Source: Syntrophotalea carbinolica DSM 2380
Lineage (GTDB): Bacteria > Desulfobacterota > Desulfuromonadia > Desulfuromonadales > Syntrophotaleaceae
Direction: 5' to 3'
Assembly: GCF_000012885.1 (NCBI RefSeq)
Contig: NC_007498.2
Coordinates: forward strand, 930,001-994,000
DNA: 64,000 nucleotides
The translations under genes and the position numbers were made by a program. Shown piece after piece: positions 16,106 through 23,842 of the stretch. The number at the start of each line of letters is the position of its first letter. Within the stretch, counting starts at the first letter, position 1. Below the pieces are notes generated by a model that saw only the letters and a list, made by a program, of their open reading frames with translations, was not told where the DNA came from and did no database searches.

Positions 16106-16363
16106 TTGTGAATTCCTCTCTAAAAAGTAAAAGTTGTCTTCACCGCCGGGCCCTGGCGTTTCGATGGTGTAGTTGTCTCACGGAAACCGTGTAAGGTGTT
16201 GTAGTTGTGTAGGAATTCAGGTTTTTAAGGTTTTTGTGGAGGGGTTTCGGGAGAATCGACTGGCCAAACGCTTTCGGATGCTTTTTTGGCAGTCGATACT
16301 CCGCATAACTGTTTTCTTGTTTGTAACTATTTGATATGTATAGGGAAAAATTTTTGTTCTTAT

Positions 16364-16390
16364 TTGACAAGTCCTAAGTGAACACTTGGG
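16364..16390. promoter_or_regulatory. Divergent control region with inverted repeat
   Basis: TTGACA at 16364-16369 is followed by CCTAAGTG-AA-CACTTGGG (16373-16390), an imperfect inverted repeat. It lies between the leftward replication operon and the rightward HTH gene, so it is a likely operator for that protein (inference). Confidence 0.5.
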
Positions 16391-16417
16391 GTTGCTAAAA
16401 AAAACCGGGATGGTGAA

Positions 16418-17539
16418 ATGGCTAAGCGGCTAAGTCCTGAAGATAGAAGGAAAATCCATGAGTCCCCGAAAACGTATAGAGAAATTGCCGAGGAATTTGG
16501 CATCTCCGTGGCTTCGGTAGCACGATGGAAGAATCGGGAGGACTTTCGGGGACGGGGGACAATCCCTAAGTATTCCGGAAGGGTTTCGGAGTTTGAAAAA
16601 GCCGTGTTCCGGGAATGCATTTGGGTGACACGCTACCCTTACAAAAAACTGGTCGAATTTCTCGCTCCTCTTTGGAAGGAATTGCCCTCTTCCGACAGAT
16701 TGGAGCGCCTATCGTATTTCAGGGATATTCAAAAAAAGAAGGGGACAGTATCGTCCGGGAAGGCAGGAGGCCATCGAGGAAGGTACGTGCTAGAGGTTGG
16801 GGGGAAGCTTTTCAAGCCGGATGTTCCCTATAGCCCCAGAACGCTTTACCGGATTTTGAAAGAAAGCCTGGGAGATGACCTCAAGGATGTTTTTGATAGA
16901 GAAACGCCGGAGGTCGGTACTTTGGCTCTTCACGCGGTAGGGATTCAGTGGTTCGAGGCCGCCCAGGATGAAGGCTCCGCCCCCATTCCCGTGAACGGCG
17001 AAGTTCTATGTCTTTTCGAGCGGCATACCGGGATGGCCTATCTCAAGGTGTACCGCGACAGAATCAGCGCCGGCAGTCTTGCGAGCAGCGTTGGCCGGTT
17101 TCTCCGCATGTGCTCTATAGAGATCAGGGTGGTGAAGTTGGTTAACTTCTACAGCGAAAAGGGGTGGGGAGGGGAAAAGTCGACGGTCCTTCAAGATACT
17201 GAGAGTGGGATCTCGGAGATTATTCTAGGCCGGTTCGACAAAGCACCGAAGATCAATTTTGATCCCCAGAAAACACCCCATCGACCGGACAGGATCGTTC
17301 TTCCGGGGATATACCCGGACCAGAAAACCCTGGAGGTTGAGATTTTCAAGAAAACCAATCTCTACAATAGTGTGAAGCGCAAGGTGGGCAAGGGGAAGAG
17401 ATGGCAGGATTTTACTCCCCGACAAAGGCTCTGGCGAGTATATCCTCCAGACCGGAGAAGCCGCCAGGATAGGCTAGAGTTCAACCAAAGGGTATCTATT
17501 CCAATCCGGGACGATTCGTCCGGTGACGATGAGCGGTAG
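16418..17539 (+). CDS. HTH protein resembling a domesticated DDE transposase
   Basis: 373 residues. Residues 18-43 are a helix-turn-helix (TYREIAEEFGISVASVARWK). Residues about 165-250 look like the RNase H core of IS481-type transposases: LALHAVGIQWF where HVDIK..  is expected, GEVLCLFERHTGMAYLKVYR where YLFVAIDDHSRLAYVEV is expected, then IRVVKLVNFYSEKG in place of ...VLTDNGSEF. The catalytic Asp positions read Gly or Val, so transposase chemistry is unlikely. It diverges from the replication operon across an inverted repeat and may act as regulator or replication initiator. The fold match is by eye and therefore tentative; that it is a real gene is secure. Confidence 0.65.
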   Translation: MAKRLSPEDRRKIHESPKTYREIAEEFGISVASVARWKNREDFRGRGTIPKYSGRVSEFEKAVFRECIWVTRYPYKKLVEFLAPLWKELPSSDRLERLSYFRDIQKKKGTVSSGKAGGHRGRYVLEVGGKLFKPDVPYSPRTLYRILKESLGDDLKDVFDRETPEVGTLALHAVGIQWFEAAQDEGSAPIPVNGEVLCLFERHTGMAYLKVYRDRISAGSLASSVGRFLRMCSIEIRVVKLVNFYSEKGWGGEKSTVLQDTESGISEIILGRFDKAPKINFDPQKTPHRPDRIVLPGIYPDQKTLEVEIFKKTNLYNSVKRKVGKGKRWQDFTPRQRLWRVYPPDRRSRQDRLEFNQRVSIPIRDDSSGDDER

Positions 17540-17864
17540 GGAAGATTTGCGTCAGGCGAAGAGTCGTAGAGACTTCCCCACACGGTCGGCACGGTCGATA
17601 GTTTAAACTCTTTTTTCTCCTTTTCTTTTTAAAAGGAAAAAGGGAGAGGCGATCGTACCTATCGGCCGTGCATGTCTACCTATCTAGAAAGAAAGACTTT
17701 TTCCCGGTCGGTTGGCCGGTCAGTCAGCGGTGTTAATTGTCCCTGCCTCTCCCCGGCGGGGATACGTCTTAGCAATCTGAGGATTGCCCAAAACCGTAAC
17801 AAACCCCATTTCAAGCAGATATTACCTCCTTGGTGATGATCAGAACCAACCAAGGAGGCTTTCC
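17540..17864. other. Intergenic region before the RadC-group genes
   Basis: No gene is seen. A weak hairpin CCTTTTCTTTTTAAAAGGAAAAAGG (centre about 17630) could end the HTH transcript. Base composition turns GC-rich after this point, marking a module boundary. Confidence 0.3.
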
Positions 17865-18230
17865 ATGCACAAATTCAGCGATTTTTTCGATCCCCACCTC
17901 AAGCAACTTCCACTGTCCCACCGTAGCGCCGTCGAGCACGCCCTGGACCACCTCCAGGCCATCTACGGCAGCAACCCCGATCCCGAAGACCACGGCTTCG
18001 TCGCCTACGTCGAGCGCGGGGATACTCCCGTTAGCGTGTCCTGCGCCATCGGGCGGGACCTGTCCTCTGCCCTGGAGGGTGTCTTCCTCGACGGTGACTG
18101 TCTGGTCGGCGTCGTGCTGTGGGGCAATAGCGGGGCCGGCGTGACCCTCGTCTGCCCCCGGGAGAAAGACTATGCACCGCAGGTCGCCGCCATCCTCCGG
18201 GAACATCTGTGCGGGGAGGGTAGACCATGA
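17865..18230 (+). CDS. Small element protein, unknown
   Basis: 121 residues from ATG 17865, chosen because CAAGGAGG lies 7 bases upstream; a longer reading from 17784 has no RBS. The protein is acidic with a helical N-terminus (HKFSDFFDPHLKQLPLSHRS) and a strand-rich centre (LEGVFLDGDCLVGVVLWGNS). No known domain. It overlaps the DUF1232 gene by 4 bases, the first of five closely packed GC-rich genes that differ in composition from the AT-rich genes to the left. Confidence 0.7.
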   Translation: MHKFSDFFDPHLKQLPLSHRSAVEHALDHLQAIYGSNPDPEDHGFVAYVERGDTPVSVSCAIGRDLSSALEGVFLDGDCLVGVVLWGNSGAGVTLVCPREKDYAPQVAAILREHLCGEGRP

Positions 18231-18598
18231 CCGAACGCCACGACGACTACGCATCCTGCTCCGTGCACTATAGCGATGCAGACTTCTGGACCAAGCTCCG
18301 TGTCATTCCCCGATCCGCCGGACGCATTCTTCTGCTTAAGGCCCTGCTGCTGCGGGAACTGTTAGTTTCTCCCGGAGTCCCCATCTGGGTGCGGGCCGCC
18401 ATCCTCGGCGTGCTCGGCTACCTGATCCTGCCGCTGGACGCGGTGCCCGACGTGCTGCCTGTGGTGGGCTATGCCGACGATGTAGCGGCCATGACGGCGC
18501 TGCTGGGCAACGTGAACTATCTGGTCTCCGACGACATGCGCGGTAGGGCGGAACAGCGTCTGACGCGGTTGCTCGGCGACGGAAAGGAGTCCCCGTGA
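18227..18598 (+). CDS. DUF1232 (YkvA-like) membrane protein
   Basis: 123 residues with the DUF1232 signature LGYLILPLDAVPDVLPVVGY followed by ADDVAAM (about 63-90): a short hydrophobic hairpin with conserved D, P and D residues. YkvA-like proteins are small, membrane-associated and of unknown role; some relatives accompany Mg transport or toxin modules. It overlaps both neighbours by 4 bases (ATGA and GTGA), so it is firmly in the same operon. Confidence 0.85.
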   Translation: MTERHDDYASCSVHYSDADFWTKLRVIPRSAGRILLLKALLLRELLVSPGVPIWVRAAILGVLGYLILPLDAVPDVLPVVGYADDVAAMTALLGNVNYLVSDDMRGRAEQRLTRLLGDGKESP

Positions 18599-18969
18599 TC
18601 CGATTGACCTCGACCGCCCAGGCCCAAATTCTTGAAGACCGTATCCCCCCTCTGGCAGTACTGCGCATGGCCCAGTTCGAAGGGACGGACGGTTTGTACG
18701 ATCCGGAACGCCATGGCCATATCGTGGTTCTGGAACCCGGCGACGATGTGGAAAAGGATTTCCCCGAAGCCGGTCCGGGAGGATTGCTGTCCGGACCGGA
18801 GGAGGTTCTCTTCGACTACGTGTTCGCCTACCGGGAAGGCGAGAGCGCCGTGTACGAGGCGGTCATCCAGATCGACGACGACAGAACCCTGACCCTGATC
18901 ATCCCCGACGCTCCTTGGCTGCACACCGGTCTGCGTCTTCAGCTCGAAGCGCTGGCCGAAATCGCCTGA
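18595..18969 (+). CDS. Small acidic element protein, unknown
   Basis: 124 residues from GTG 18595, which overlaps the DUF1232 stop and follows GGAAAGGAG. The C-terminal third alternates strands (ESAVYEAVIQIDDDRTLTLI, IPDAPWLHTGLRLQLEALAE), and the whole protein is strongly acidic. No domain recognised. It is followed by a terminator, so this ends the first transcript of the small-gene group. Confidence 0.65.
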   Translation: MIRLTSTAQAQILEDRIPPLAVLRMAQFEGTDGLYDPERHGHIVVLEPGDDVEKDFPEAGPGGLLSGPEEVLFDYVFAYREGESAVYEAVIQIDDDRTLTLIIPDAPWLHTGLRLQLEALAEIA

Positions 18970-18994
18970 CCTTTTGTTCCGCCCTAACAGATAG

Positions 18995-19028
18995 GCCCAT
19001 TCCTTCGCGGGAATGGGCTTTTGTCTTT
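18995..19028 (+). terminator. Terminator before radC
   Basis: GCCCATTCC pairs with GGAATGGGC around TTCGCG, followed by TTTTGTCTTTT. Confidence 0.88.
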
Positions 19029-19058
19029 TGTATCCGAAATTTCAGGAGGATTGTCACC

Positions 19059-19559
19059 ATGACCGAAGTCATCACATCCCTGTCCGAACCTTTGTCCCTG
19101 ATCCGGCGCAAGCTGCCTTTGCGCCTGAAAGTCATCCGTCCCGTGTTCGAGACGCTCAAAGTTAAGGAGCTTCCCGCTGGCTACCTGGACGAAGCCTTCA
19201 CCTCTCCCCGGAAGGTGGCCGAAATGCTCGCCTTCCTGAAAGCGGAGAGCAAGGAGTATTTCATGGCCCTGCACCTGGACAACAAGAACCGTCTGCTGTG
19301 TCTGGACCGGGTGTCCGTCGGCAGTCTCAGCGCCAGCATCGTCCATCCCCGCGAGGTCTTCAAGAGTGCTCTGCTGTCCTCGGCGGCCGGTCTGGTGCTG
19401 GTCCACAATCACCCCTCCGGTCAGACCGAACCCAGCCACGAGGACGAGGAGGTCACGACCCGGTTAGTCAAGGCCGGGGAGATGCTGGGCATCCATGTTC
19501 TCGACCACATCATCCTGGGCGACGGGTTCTTCTCGTTTGCCGAACAGGGCCTGCTTTGA
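19059..19559 (+). CDS. radC: RadC-like JAB domain protein
   Basis: 166 residues with the JAMM/RadC metal motif: ESKEYFMALHLDNKNRLL (the Glu), then LVLVHNHPSGQTEPSHEDEE (HxH...S..D), which would bind one zinc. The HhH N-terminal part of chromosomal RadC is missing, as is common in copies on integrative elements and pathogenicity islands. Biochemical role is unproven; a nuclease or repair role is often assumed. ATG 19059 follows AGGAGGA; a longer open reading from 18915 runs through the terminator and is rejected. It forms a pair with the DUF2787 gene 14 bases on. Confidence 0.9.
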   Translation: MTEVITSLSEPLSLIRRKLPLRLKVIRPVFETLKVKELPAGYLDEAFTSPRKVAEMLAFLKAESKEYFMALHLDNKNRLLCLDRVSVGSLSASIVHPREVFKSALLSSAAGLVLVHNHPSGQTEPSHEDEEVTTRLVKAGEMLGIHVLDHIILGDGFFSFAEQGLL

Positions 19560-19573
19560 AAGGAGTATCCGAC

Positions 19574-20014
19574 ATGTCCGACCGAACTTCAGCTTCCCGA
19601 GAAGACTCTCCCACGAGATTCAATACCCGATCCTTTCCGCTCCCGATACATCCCAAACTGGCCAAAATCCTTGAAGACGAAATCCGGAAGGCCGACGTTC
19701 CGGAGGGGAAGGGGCTGGTTCTGAACTTTCGGGACCCACACTATTCCGCCCTGGAGGGTGGCTACCATCCGGTGGAGATCGCCGTCGCGGCTGACGGGAG
19801 CATTCTGTACGTGACCGATTTTCTCTATCTCGGCCAACCTCCCTACGCCGAACTGGTCAAGGACCTCGACTTCGACGCGTCGCTGGGACTGTTCCAGCAG
19901 GGCGGGATCGACTTCCCCCTGGAAGAGGGGGCCGGGATGTTCGAGCTGTGGCAGCACAATTTCTGCGTGTACTACCGCATGGGGGTGTTCCGGGTCGAGG
20001 TCGAACCGCTGTGA
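19574..20014 (+). CDS. DUF2787 family protein
   Basis: 146 residues. The family pattern is clear: LVLNFRDPHYSALEGGYHPV (about 48-67), ILYVTDFLYLGQPPYAELVK and MFELWQHNFCVYYRMGVFRV at the end. DUF2787 proteins are frequent next to RadC on integrative elements; no activity is known. ATG 19574 follows AAAGGAG. The 14-base gap after radC and the terminator after it indicate a two-gene transcript. Confidence 0.85.
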   Translation: MSDRTSASREDSPTRFNTRSFPLPIHPKLAKILEDEIRKADVPEGKGLVLNFRDPHYSALEGGYHPVEIAVAADGSILYVTDFLYLGQPPYAELVKDLDFDASLGLFQQGGIDFPLEEGAGMFELWQHNFCVYYRMGVFRVEVEPL

Positions 20015-20028
20015 CCCAGAGGTAGAAA

Positions 20029-20067
20029 AAGGGTGGGGGCGTAGAGCCGTCTGCCTCCCCCTTTTTT
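20029..20067 (+). terminator. Terminator after the DUF2787 gene
   Basis: An imperfect stem AAAAAGGG(T)GGGGGC / GCC(T)CCCCCTTTTTT ending in six T. Confidence 0.7.
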
Positions 20068-20109
20068 GCCCGGAAAGGAGGAGACACCTCTGGTCGAAAC
20101 CCACCTTCC

Positions 20110-20127
20110 GGACCGCTAGTGGACCGC
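20110..20127. repeat. Variant integrase arm-type repeat near integrase 1
   Basis: GGACCGCTAGTGGACCGC, differing from the other four copies only in the 4-base spacer. No attachment core lies beside it. Confidence 0.55.
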
Positions 20128-20237
20128 CGGATGCCCGGAGGCAACCAACATTCTATTGGATTTCAACCCATTTGGAGGGAAGAGCGACTGACTCAATATC
20201 AGTTCCATCGAAAAAATGTCCCCGGAGGAGGAGAACT

Positions 20238-21428
20238 ATGGCGAACACGAACCGAACCATTTCCCTGACCAAAAAGGCCATCGACGGCCTTCCGTCCCAC
20301 GATCCAGCCGGAACACAGGCTACGGCCACGGAGTATTCGACCGGCGAACCGGGCCTGCATATCTGCGTCAACATGCGGGGCAATAAGCGCTGGCTGTTCC
20401 GCTATCGGCTCTACGGGCGGAAGAAGGCCGTCGCCATTGGACCCTATCCGGCCATCGAGCCGCCTCTGGCCAAACAGATGGCCAACGAGATGCAGCGCAA
20501 TCTGGCCCTCGGAGAACCTGTCGTATCCCCCAGGGCGCAGCAGAAACAGCAGAAGGCTTTTGGCGAGTTTGCCCGGGAGTATCTGGAGCATGCCAAGCAG
20601 ACCAAGAAATCGTGGAAGGACGACTACAATAAGCTCACCAATCAGATCATTCCCAAGTGGGGCGAGGTGCCGCTGACCTGTCTGACGCCGAAGGAGATCC
20701 AGGGGTATCTGAATCAGGTCAAGGCCCGCACCTCGGGGACCAACGCCAACCGGCACTATGCCGTGTTGAATGTCCTCTACAATCTGGCTGTGAAGTGGGG
20801 CGAGATCGATCCGGGGAAGAACCCGATGCCCGGGGTGTCCAAGTTCCGGGACAATCCGGGACGGACACGCTACCTGAGCATGGAGGAGTGCAAGCGTTTT
20901 CTGGCGGCCCTGGAGGAGGTGCCGGGGCAGCTGGCGGCCTGTGCCCTGAGATTACTTCTGTTCACGGGTTGCCGTGCGGGGGAGGTGCTCAAGAGCAAAT
21001 GGGAGGATGTGTCCATGGAAGGGCGGACCATGCTTCTTCCCGAGACCAAGAACGGCAAGTCGCGGGTGGTCCATCTCAATCCGCTGAGTCTTGCCGAGAT
21101 TGAGAAGCTTAAGGCCTTCCGGCAGCCGAACAACCCCTATCTGTTTCCGGGGAGTTCGGAGGATAAGCCGCTGGGAACGGTGCGCAAGACCTTCGAGCAT
21201 GCGCTTAAACTGGCGGGGCTTGAGGGAACGGATGTGGTCATTCACACCCTGCGGCATACCCATGCCAGCTTGCTGGCCAACCTGGGGGAATCGCTGGAGA
21301 CGATCAAGGTTAGTTTGGGGCACAGTTCGGTGAAGATGACGGAGAGGTATGCCCATATCTCCGGTAGCAAGACCAGGGACGCTTCGGACCATTTGGCTGA
21401 GCAGTTAAAAGTGGTGATGAATCAATAA
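20238..21428 (+). CDS. int: Tyrosine integrase of element A
   Basis: 396 residues. The N-terminal 85 residues are the arm-binding DUF4102-type domain (LTKKAIDGLPSHDPAGTQAT, then WLFRYRLYGRKKAVAIGPYP), followed by a SAM-like core-binding domain (about 105-190) and the catalytic domain: LLLFTGCRAGEVLKSKWEDV (Arg I), VIHTLRHTHASLLANLGESL (HxxR) and LGHSSVKMTERYAHI (nucleophile Tyr). P4-type integrases of this class recombine at tRNA genes. Start ATG 20238 follows GGAGGAGGAG. It is about 95 percent identical by eye to the second integrase at 25296-26486, so both should use the same tRNA-Thr core. Confidence 0.95.
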   Translation: MANTNRTISLTKKAIDGLPSHDPAGTQATATEYSTGEPGLHICVNMRGNKRWLFRYRLYGRKKAVAIGPYPAIEPPLAKQMANEMQRNLALGEPVVSPRAQQKQQKAFGEFAREYLEHAKQTKKSWKDDYNKLTNQIIPKWGEVPLTCLTPKEIQGYLNQVKARTSGTNANRHYAVLNVLYNLAVKWGEIDPGKNPMPGVSKFRDNPGRTRYLSMEECKRFLAALEEVPGQLAACALRLLLFTGCRAGEVLKSKWEDVSMEGRTMLLPETKNGKSRVVHLNPLSLAEIEKLKAFRQPNNPYLFPGSSEDKPLGTVRKTFEHALKLAGLEGTDVVIHTLRHTHASLLANLGESLETIKVSLGHSSVKMTERYAHISGSKTRDASDHLAEQLKVVMNQ

Positions 21429-21433
21429 TGATG

Positions 21434-21470
21434 ACAGCATTCCCTCTCTAGCGGGGAATGCTGTCTTTTA
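21434..21470 (+). terminator. Terminator of integrase 1
   Basis: ACAGCATTCCC pairs with GGGAATGCTGT around 8 bases, followed by CTTTTA. Similar in layout to the one after integrase 2. Confidence 0.8.
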
Positions 21471-21497
21471 GCGTGTTGTCTTCAATTCGGGAACGTT

Positions 21498-21920
21498 CTA
21501 GGCGATTCGCGTACCCATTCGCATATCTTCCGGGGAAATCCGGGACTTTGCATCAAATGCCCTGATGTAAGCGTCCCTCTCCCAGGACCAGGCTTCCTCG
21601 ATGGTGTAATCCACATCGTAGCGAATCCAGATCAGCACGTCCCAGTCATAATTGCGGACCTTGCCGGCATTGGTGATCCTGCTGCCCGGCTTGCCGCTGG
21701 GGCGGTGGGCCTTGATCTGGTAGCGTCCCCCCCGGAAAACGAAATCGTGACCTCTCGCTACGGCGGTTTTATCCTGCATATACGAAGAGTACTCTTCTTC
21801 GCTCATGCCCAGAATCATCGCCGCATCATACTCGGAAACCGCCGATGTGATCGCCGGTGCCACGCCGTACTTTTCTTGCCACTTCAATGCGAGTGCAACC
21901 AGTTGATCTCTTAGAGTCAT
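21498..21920 (-). CDS. Hypothetical protein with restriction-nuclease-like strand motif
   Basis: 140 residues from ATG 21920, preceded by GGGAGG; the extra 10 residues of the longer frame have no RBS. The segment HDFVFRGGRYQIKAHRPSGK (about 60-80), with D...Q-x-K spacing, followed by NYDWDVLIWIRYD, recalls the PD-(D/E)XK nuclease core (D-x-n-[DEQ]-x-K). The N-terminal helix LRDQLVALALKWQEKYGVAP is seen in proteins linked to restriction genes, but no methyltransferase is near. Function not established. Confidence 0.6.
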   Translation of the reverse strand: MTLRDQLVALALKWQEKYGVAPAITSAVSEYDAAMILGMSEEEYSSYMQDKTAVARGHDFVFRGGRYQIKAHRPSGKPGSRITNAGKVRNYDWDVLIWIRYDVDYTIEEAWSWERDAYIRAFDAKSRISPEDMRMGTRIA

Positions 21921-22031
21921 GGTGTCCTCCCGGAAGAGCAAACTCCGCAAAACCCAAAAAAGGTCCTGCGGGGTTTAACGTCACTGATTTTGTTTGACAG
22001 CTCGGAAAAACGCTGCGCACATTTATTAATC

Positions 22032-22128
22032 CTCTCCGCCGCCCGGGACGATGATGTCGTCAGAACTCTCCGCCGCCCGGGACGATGATGTCGTCAGAAC
22101 TCTCCGCCGCCCCGGACGATGATGTCGC
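22032..22128. repeat. 34-bp tandem repeat at the 3' end of a secreted-protein gene
   Basis: About three copies of a 34-base unit starting CTCTCCGCCGCCCGGGACGA, at 22032, 22066 and 22100 (the last diverged). Because 34 is not a multiple of 3, each added copy changes the reading frame and the C-terminus. Confidence 0.8.
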
Positions 22129-22842
22129 GTCGGAGATGCTCCCCAGACTCTGCAGCAAACCCGCAATGACGTTGTTAACCGGATCGTCTTCGCGGTGACG
22201 GCGGATCAGCGGTTTCTGCGTGCCGAAGTAGTAGCGGGCGCCGGCTAGTACGTGGTCGTAGTCGTCATCTCCGAGCGCCCCGTCGACGAACACTGCCAGA
22301 CCGGCCACCACCTGGTACTCCGCGCCGAGGTGTACGCGCTCATCATCATCGGCGATGCTGCCGCCGAGTTCCAGCTTCAGGTCGTCCAGCGGATACCAGC
22401 GCAGATCGAGGCTGCCGAATCCGGCATCGTCCACATCCCCCTCCTGCAGGCCGCCCAGCGCCGCCACGGTGATGCGGCCGACGTAATATTCGCCCTCCAG
22501 GGCGTAGCGGCGCATCTCGTAATCCTCCAGTTCCGCGTGGGAGACGTTGAACCCGAGCAGATACCTGGACGGATCGCGGGCGAACAGGTGCAGCCCCATA
22601 CCGCTGATTTCGTCGTCGCCGTCCAGCTCGCCCCAGGCTCCGTCGAGCTGCAGCCCGAGCAGGTCGCCCAGGGGCACCGAGACGCTGCCCGCGCCGATGA
22701 TCGCCCCGTCGTCGTCGACGCTGCCGCCGAACACTTCGGCCTTGCCGTTTAATGTCGAAACCGCAGGGCCCTGCGCCATCGCCGTGCCGGCGAACAGGGT
22801 CAGAAAAAGAGCTAAAATAACACTGCTCAAACGCTGCTTCAT
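22060..22842 (-). CDS. Secreted/outer-membrane beta-rich protein, copy 1
   Basis: 260 residues from ATG 22842 (GGAGG at 5 bases). Residues 1-24 are a signal peptide (SSVILALFLTLFAGTAMAQ). The mature part is acidic with regular amphipathic strands (LLGLQLDGAWGELDGDDEIS, RYALEGEYYVGRITVAALGG, LRWYPLDDLKLELGGSIADD) and an aromatic-rich strand VLAGARYYFG, typical of a small outer-membrane beta barrel. The C-terminal 40 residues are Ser/Asp-rich, and the stop falls inside a 34-bp tandem repeat. The paralogue at 23843-24625 is roughly 85-90 percent identical. Exact role unknown; porin-like or surface adhesion roles are possible. Confidence 0.72.
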   Translation of the reverse strand: MKQRLSSVILALFLTLFAGTAMAQGPAVSTLNGKAEVFGGSVDDDGAIIGAGSVSVPLGDLLGLQLDGAWGELDGDDEISGMGLHLFARDPSRYLLGFNVSHAELEDYEMRRYALEGEYYVGRITVAALGGLQEGDVDDAGFGSLDLRWYPLDDLKLELGGSIADDDERVHLGAEYQVVAGLAVFVDGALGDDDYDHVLAGARYYFGTQKPLIRRHREDDPVNNVIAGLLQSLGSISDATSSSGAAESSDDIIVPGGGEF

Positions 22843-22968
22843 GGCAACCTCCATACCGGAAAAAGCACCGATGAAAAAGGGTCTTTCCGGCTTTTCAATG
22901 ATTGTTTTTGTTTCACATGTCGGAACCGGAAACGGACATTTTTGTCCCATTACCGACTAATCTTTCGA

Positions 22969-23703
22969 CTATGCGGAAGGCAATAGGTCAACCAGGAACT
23001 TCCGGGCAACTTTGGCTTTTTGGGCGTAAGCCGATGGATGATGAATCCGGAAACAACGGATGCTGTCAAACAAATCGAACTCCCATAGCTGTCCATTGGG
23101 GATGCCCTGATCGGAATAATCACGCCCGTTATGGCAAACCTTGTTATCCCCTGCGATCGGGAAAAATTCCCTGCGGTAGGGGACCGAATCCATCCCGTTG
23201 GCGAAAATAATGATGTCCGGTGCGAAAAACCGGATCTGTAGTTTTACCAATTGCTCGGAGAATTTTTTGATTGTTTCAAAATAGGGGCAACCTATCGGAC
23301 TTCCCTTTTTCCAATCGAAACAGAAAAGATTGGAATAGATGATCCCTTCCTTTCCACATTTCTTCGCCACGGCTCTGGTGAAGTTATGAAAGGTCTGTCC
23401 CCGAGAGTTTCTTATGTTGAGTTGTTTTTCGAAAAACTCCCGGTGTTTGGTCAGTGCCTTCTCGATATAACTTGAGAGGGTTGTAAACTCCTCCTGAATA
23501 TTCCTGTTTAGTACGTTCCATCCGGCTGTTTCCCTGCCGATAATCATGATCTTATTCTTTGCAGCTTTGTACTGTTTCGGAATGCTGGTCAAAAATAGTC
23601 CGGAGAGTCCCTCCTCTCTTCTCCCTGAGGGATGATGAGGATCGAGAAATGAGACGTCTAAATCTTTCAGAATTTCGCGGTATTCGTTGGCAAGCTCTTG
23701 CAT
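22969..23703 (-). CDS. Uracil-DNA-glycosylase-fold hypothetical protein
   Basis: About 244 residues. The pattern resembles the UDG superfamily: a first strand with IMIIGRETAGWNV (about 51-63), a middle strand PDIIIFANGMDSVP and a late FRIHHPSAYAQK with the H-P-S block where the family carries its catalytic loop. SNLFCFDWKKGSPIG could be the aromatic pocket. Similar genes are annotated only as hypothetical. ATG 23703 is chosen over GTG 23715 because AAAAGGTG lies upstream at workable distance. It is inserted between two copies of a duplicated secreted-protein gene and is more AT-rich than they are, so it was probably acquired separately. Confidence 0.6.
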   Translation of the reverse strand: MQELANEYREILKDLDVSFLDPHHPSGRREEGLSGLFLTSIPKQYKAAKNKIMIIGRETAGWNVLNRNIQEEFTTLSSYIEKALTKHREFFEKQLNIRNSRGQTFHNFTRAVAKKCGKEGIIYSNLFCFDWKKGSPIGCPYFETIKKFSEQLVKLQIRFFAPDIIIFANGMDSVPYRREFFPIAGDNKVCHNGRDYSDQGIPNGQLWEFDLFDSIRCFRIHHPSAYAQKAKVARKFLVDLLPSA

Positions 23704-23842
23704 GTCCACTTTCACCTTTTCAAATCATAGGTATGAGCCCCGGAAAAAGCAGGGCCCTCCCCCGGGGACTTCGATTTCCAATTTTGATTGACAGCCCGGA
23801 AACAGCCCCGGCAAACTCTCCTAAAAGAACTCCCCGGTGCCG

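Noticed and set aside
16140-16370. 76-codon frame on the minus strand between the element operon and the HTH gene
   Set aside because: No RBS or homology, and it overlaps the inverted-repeat control region.
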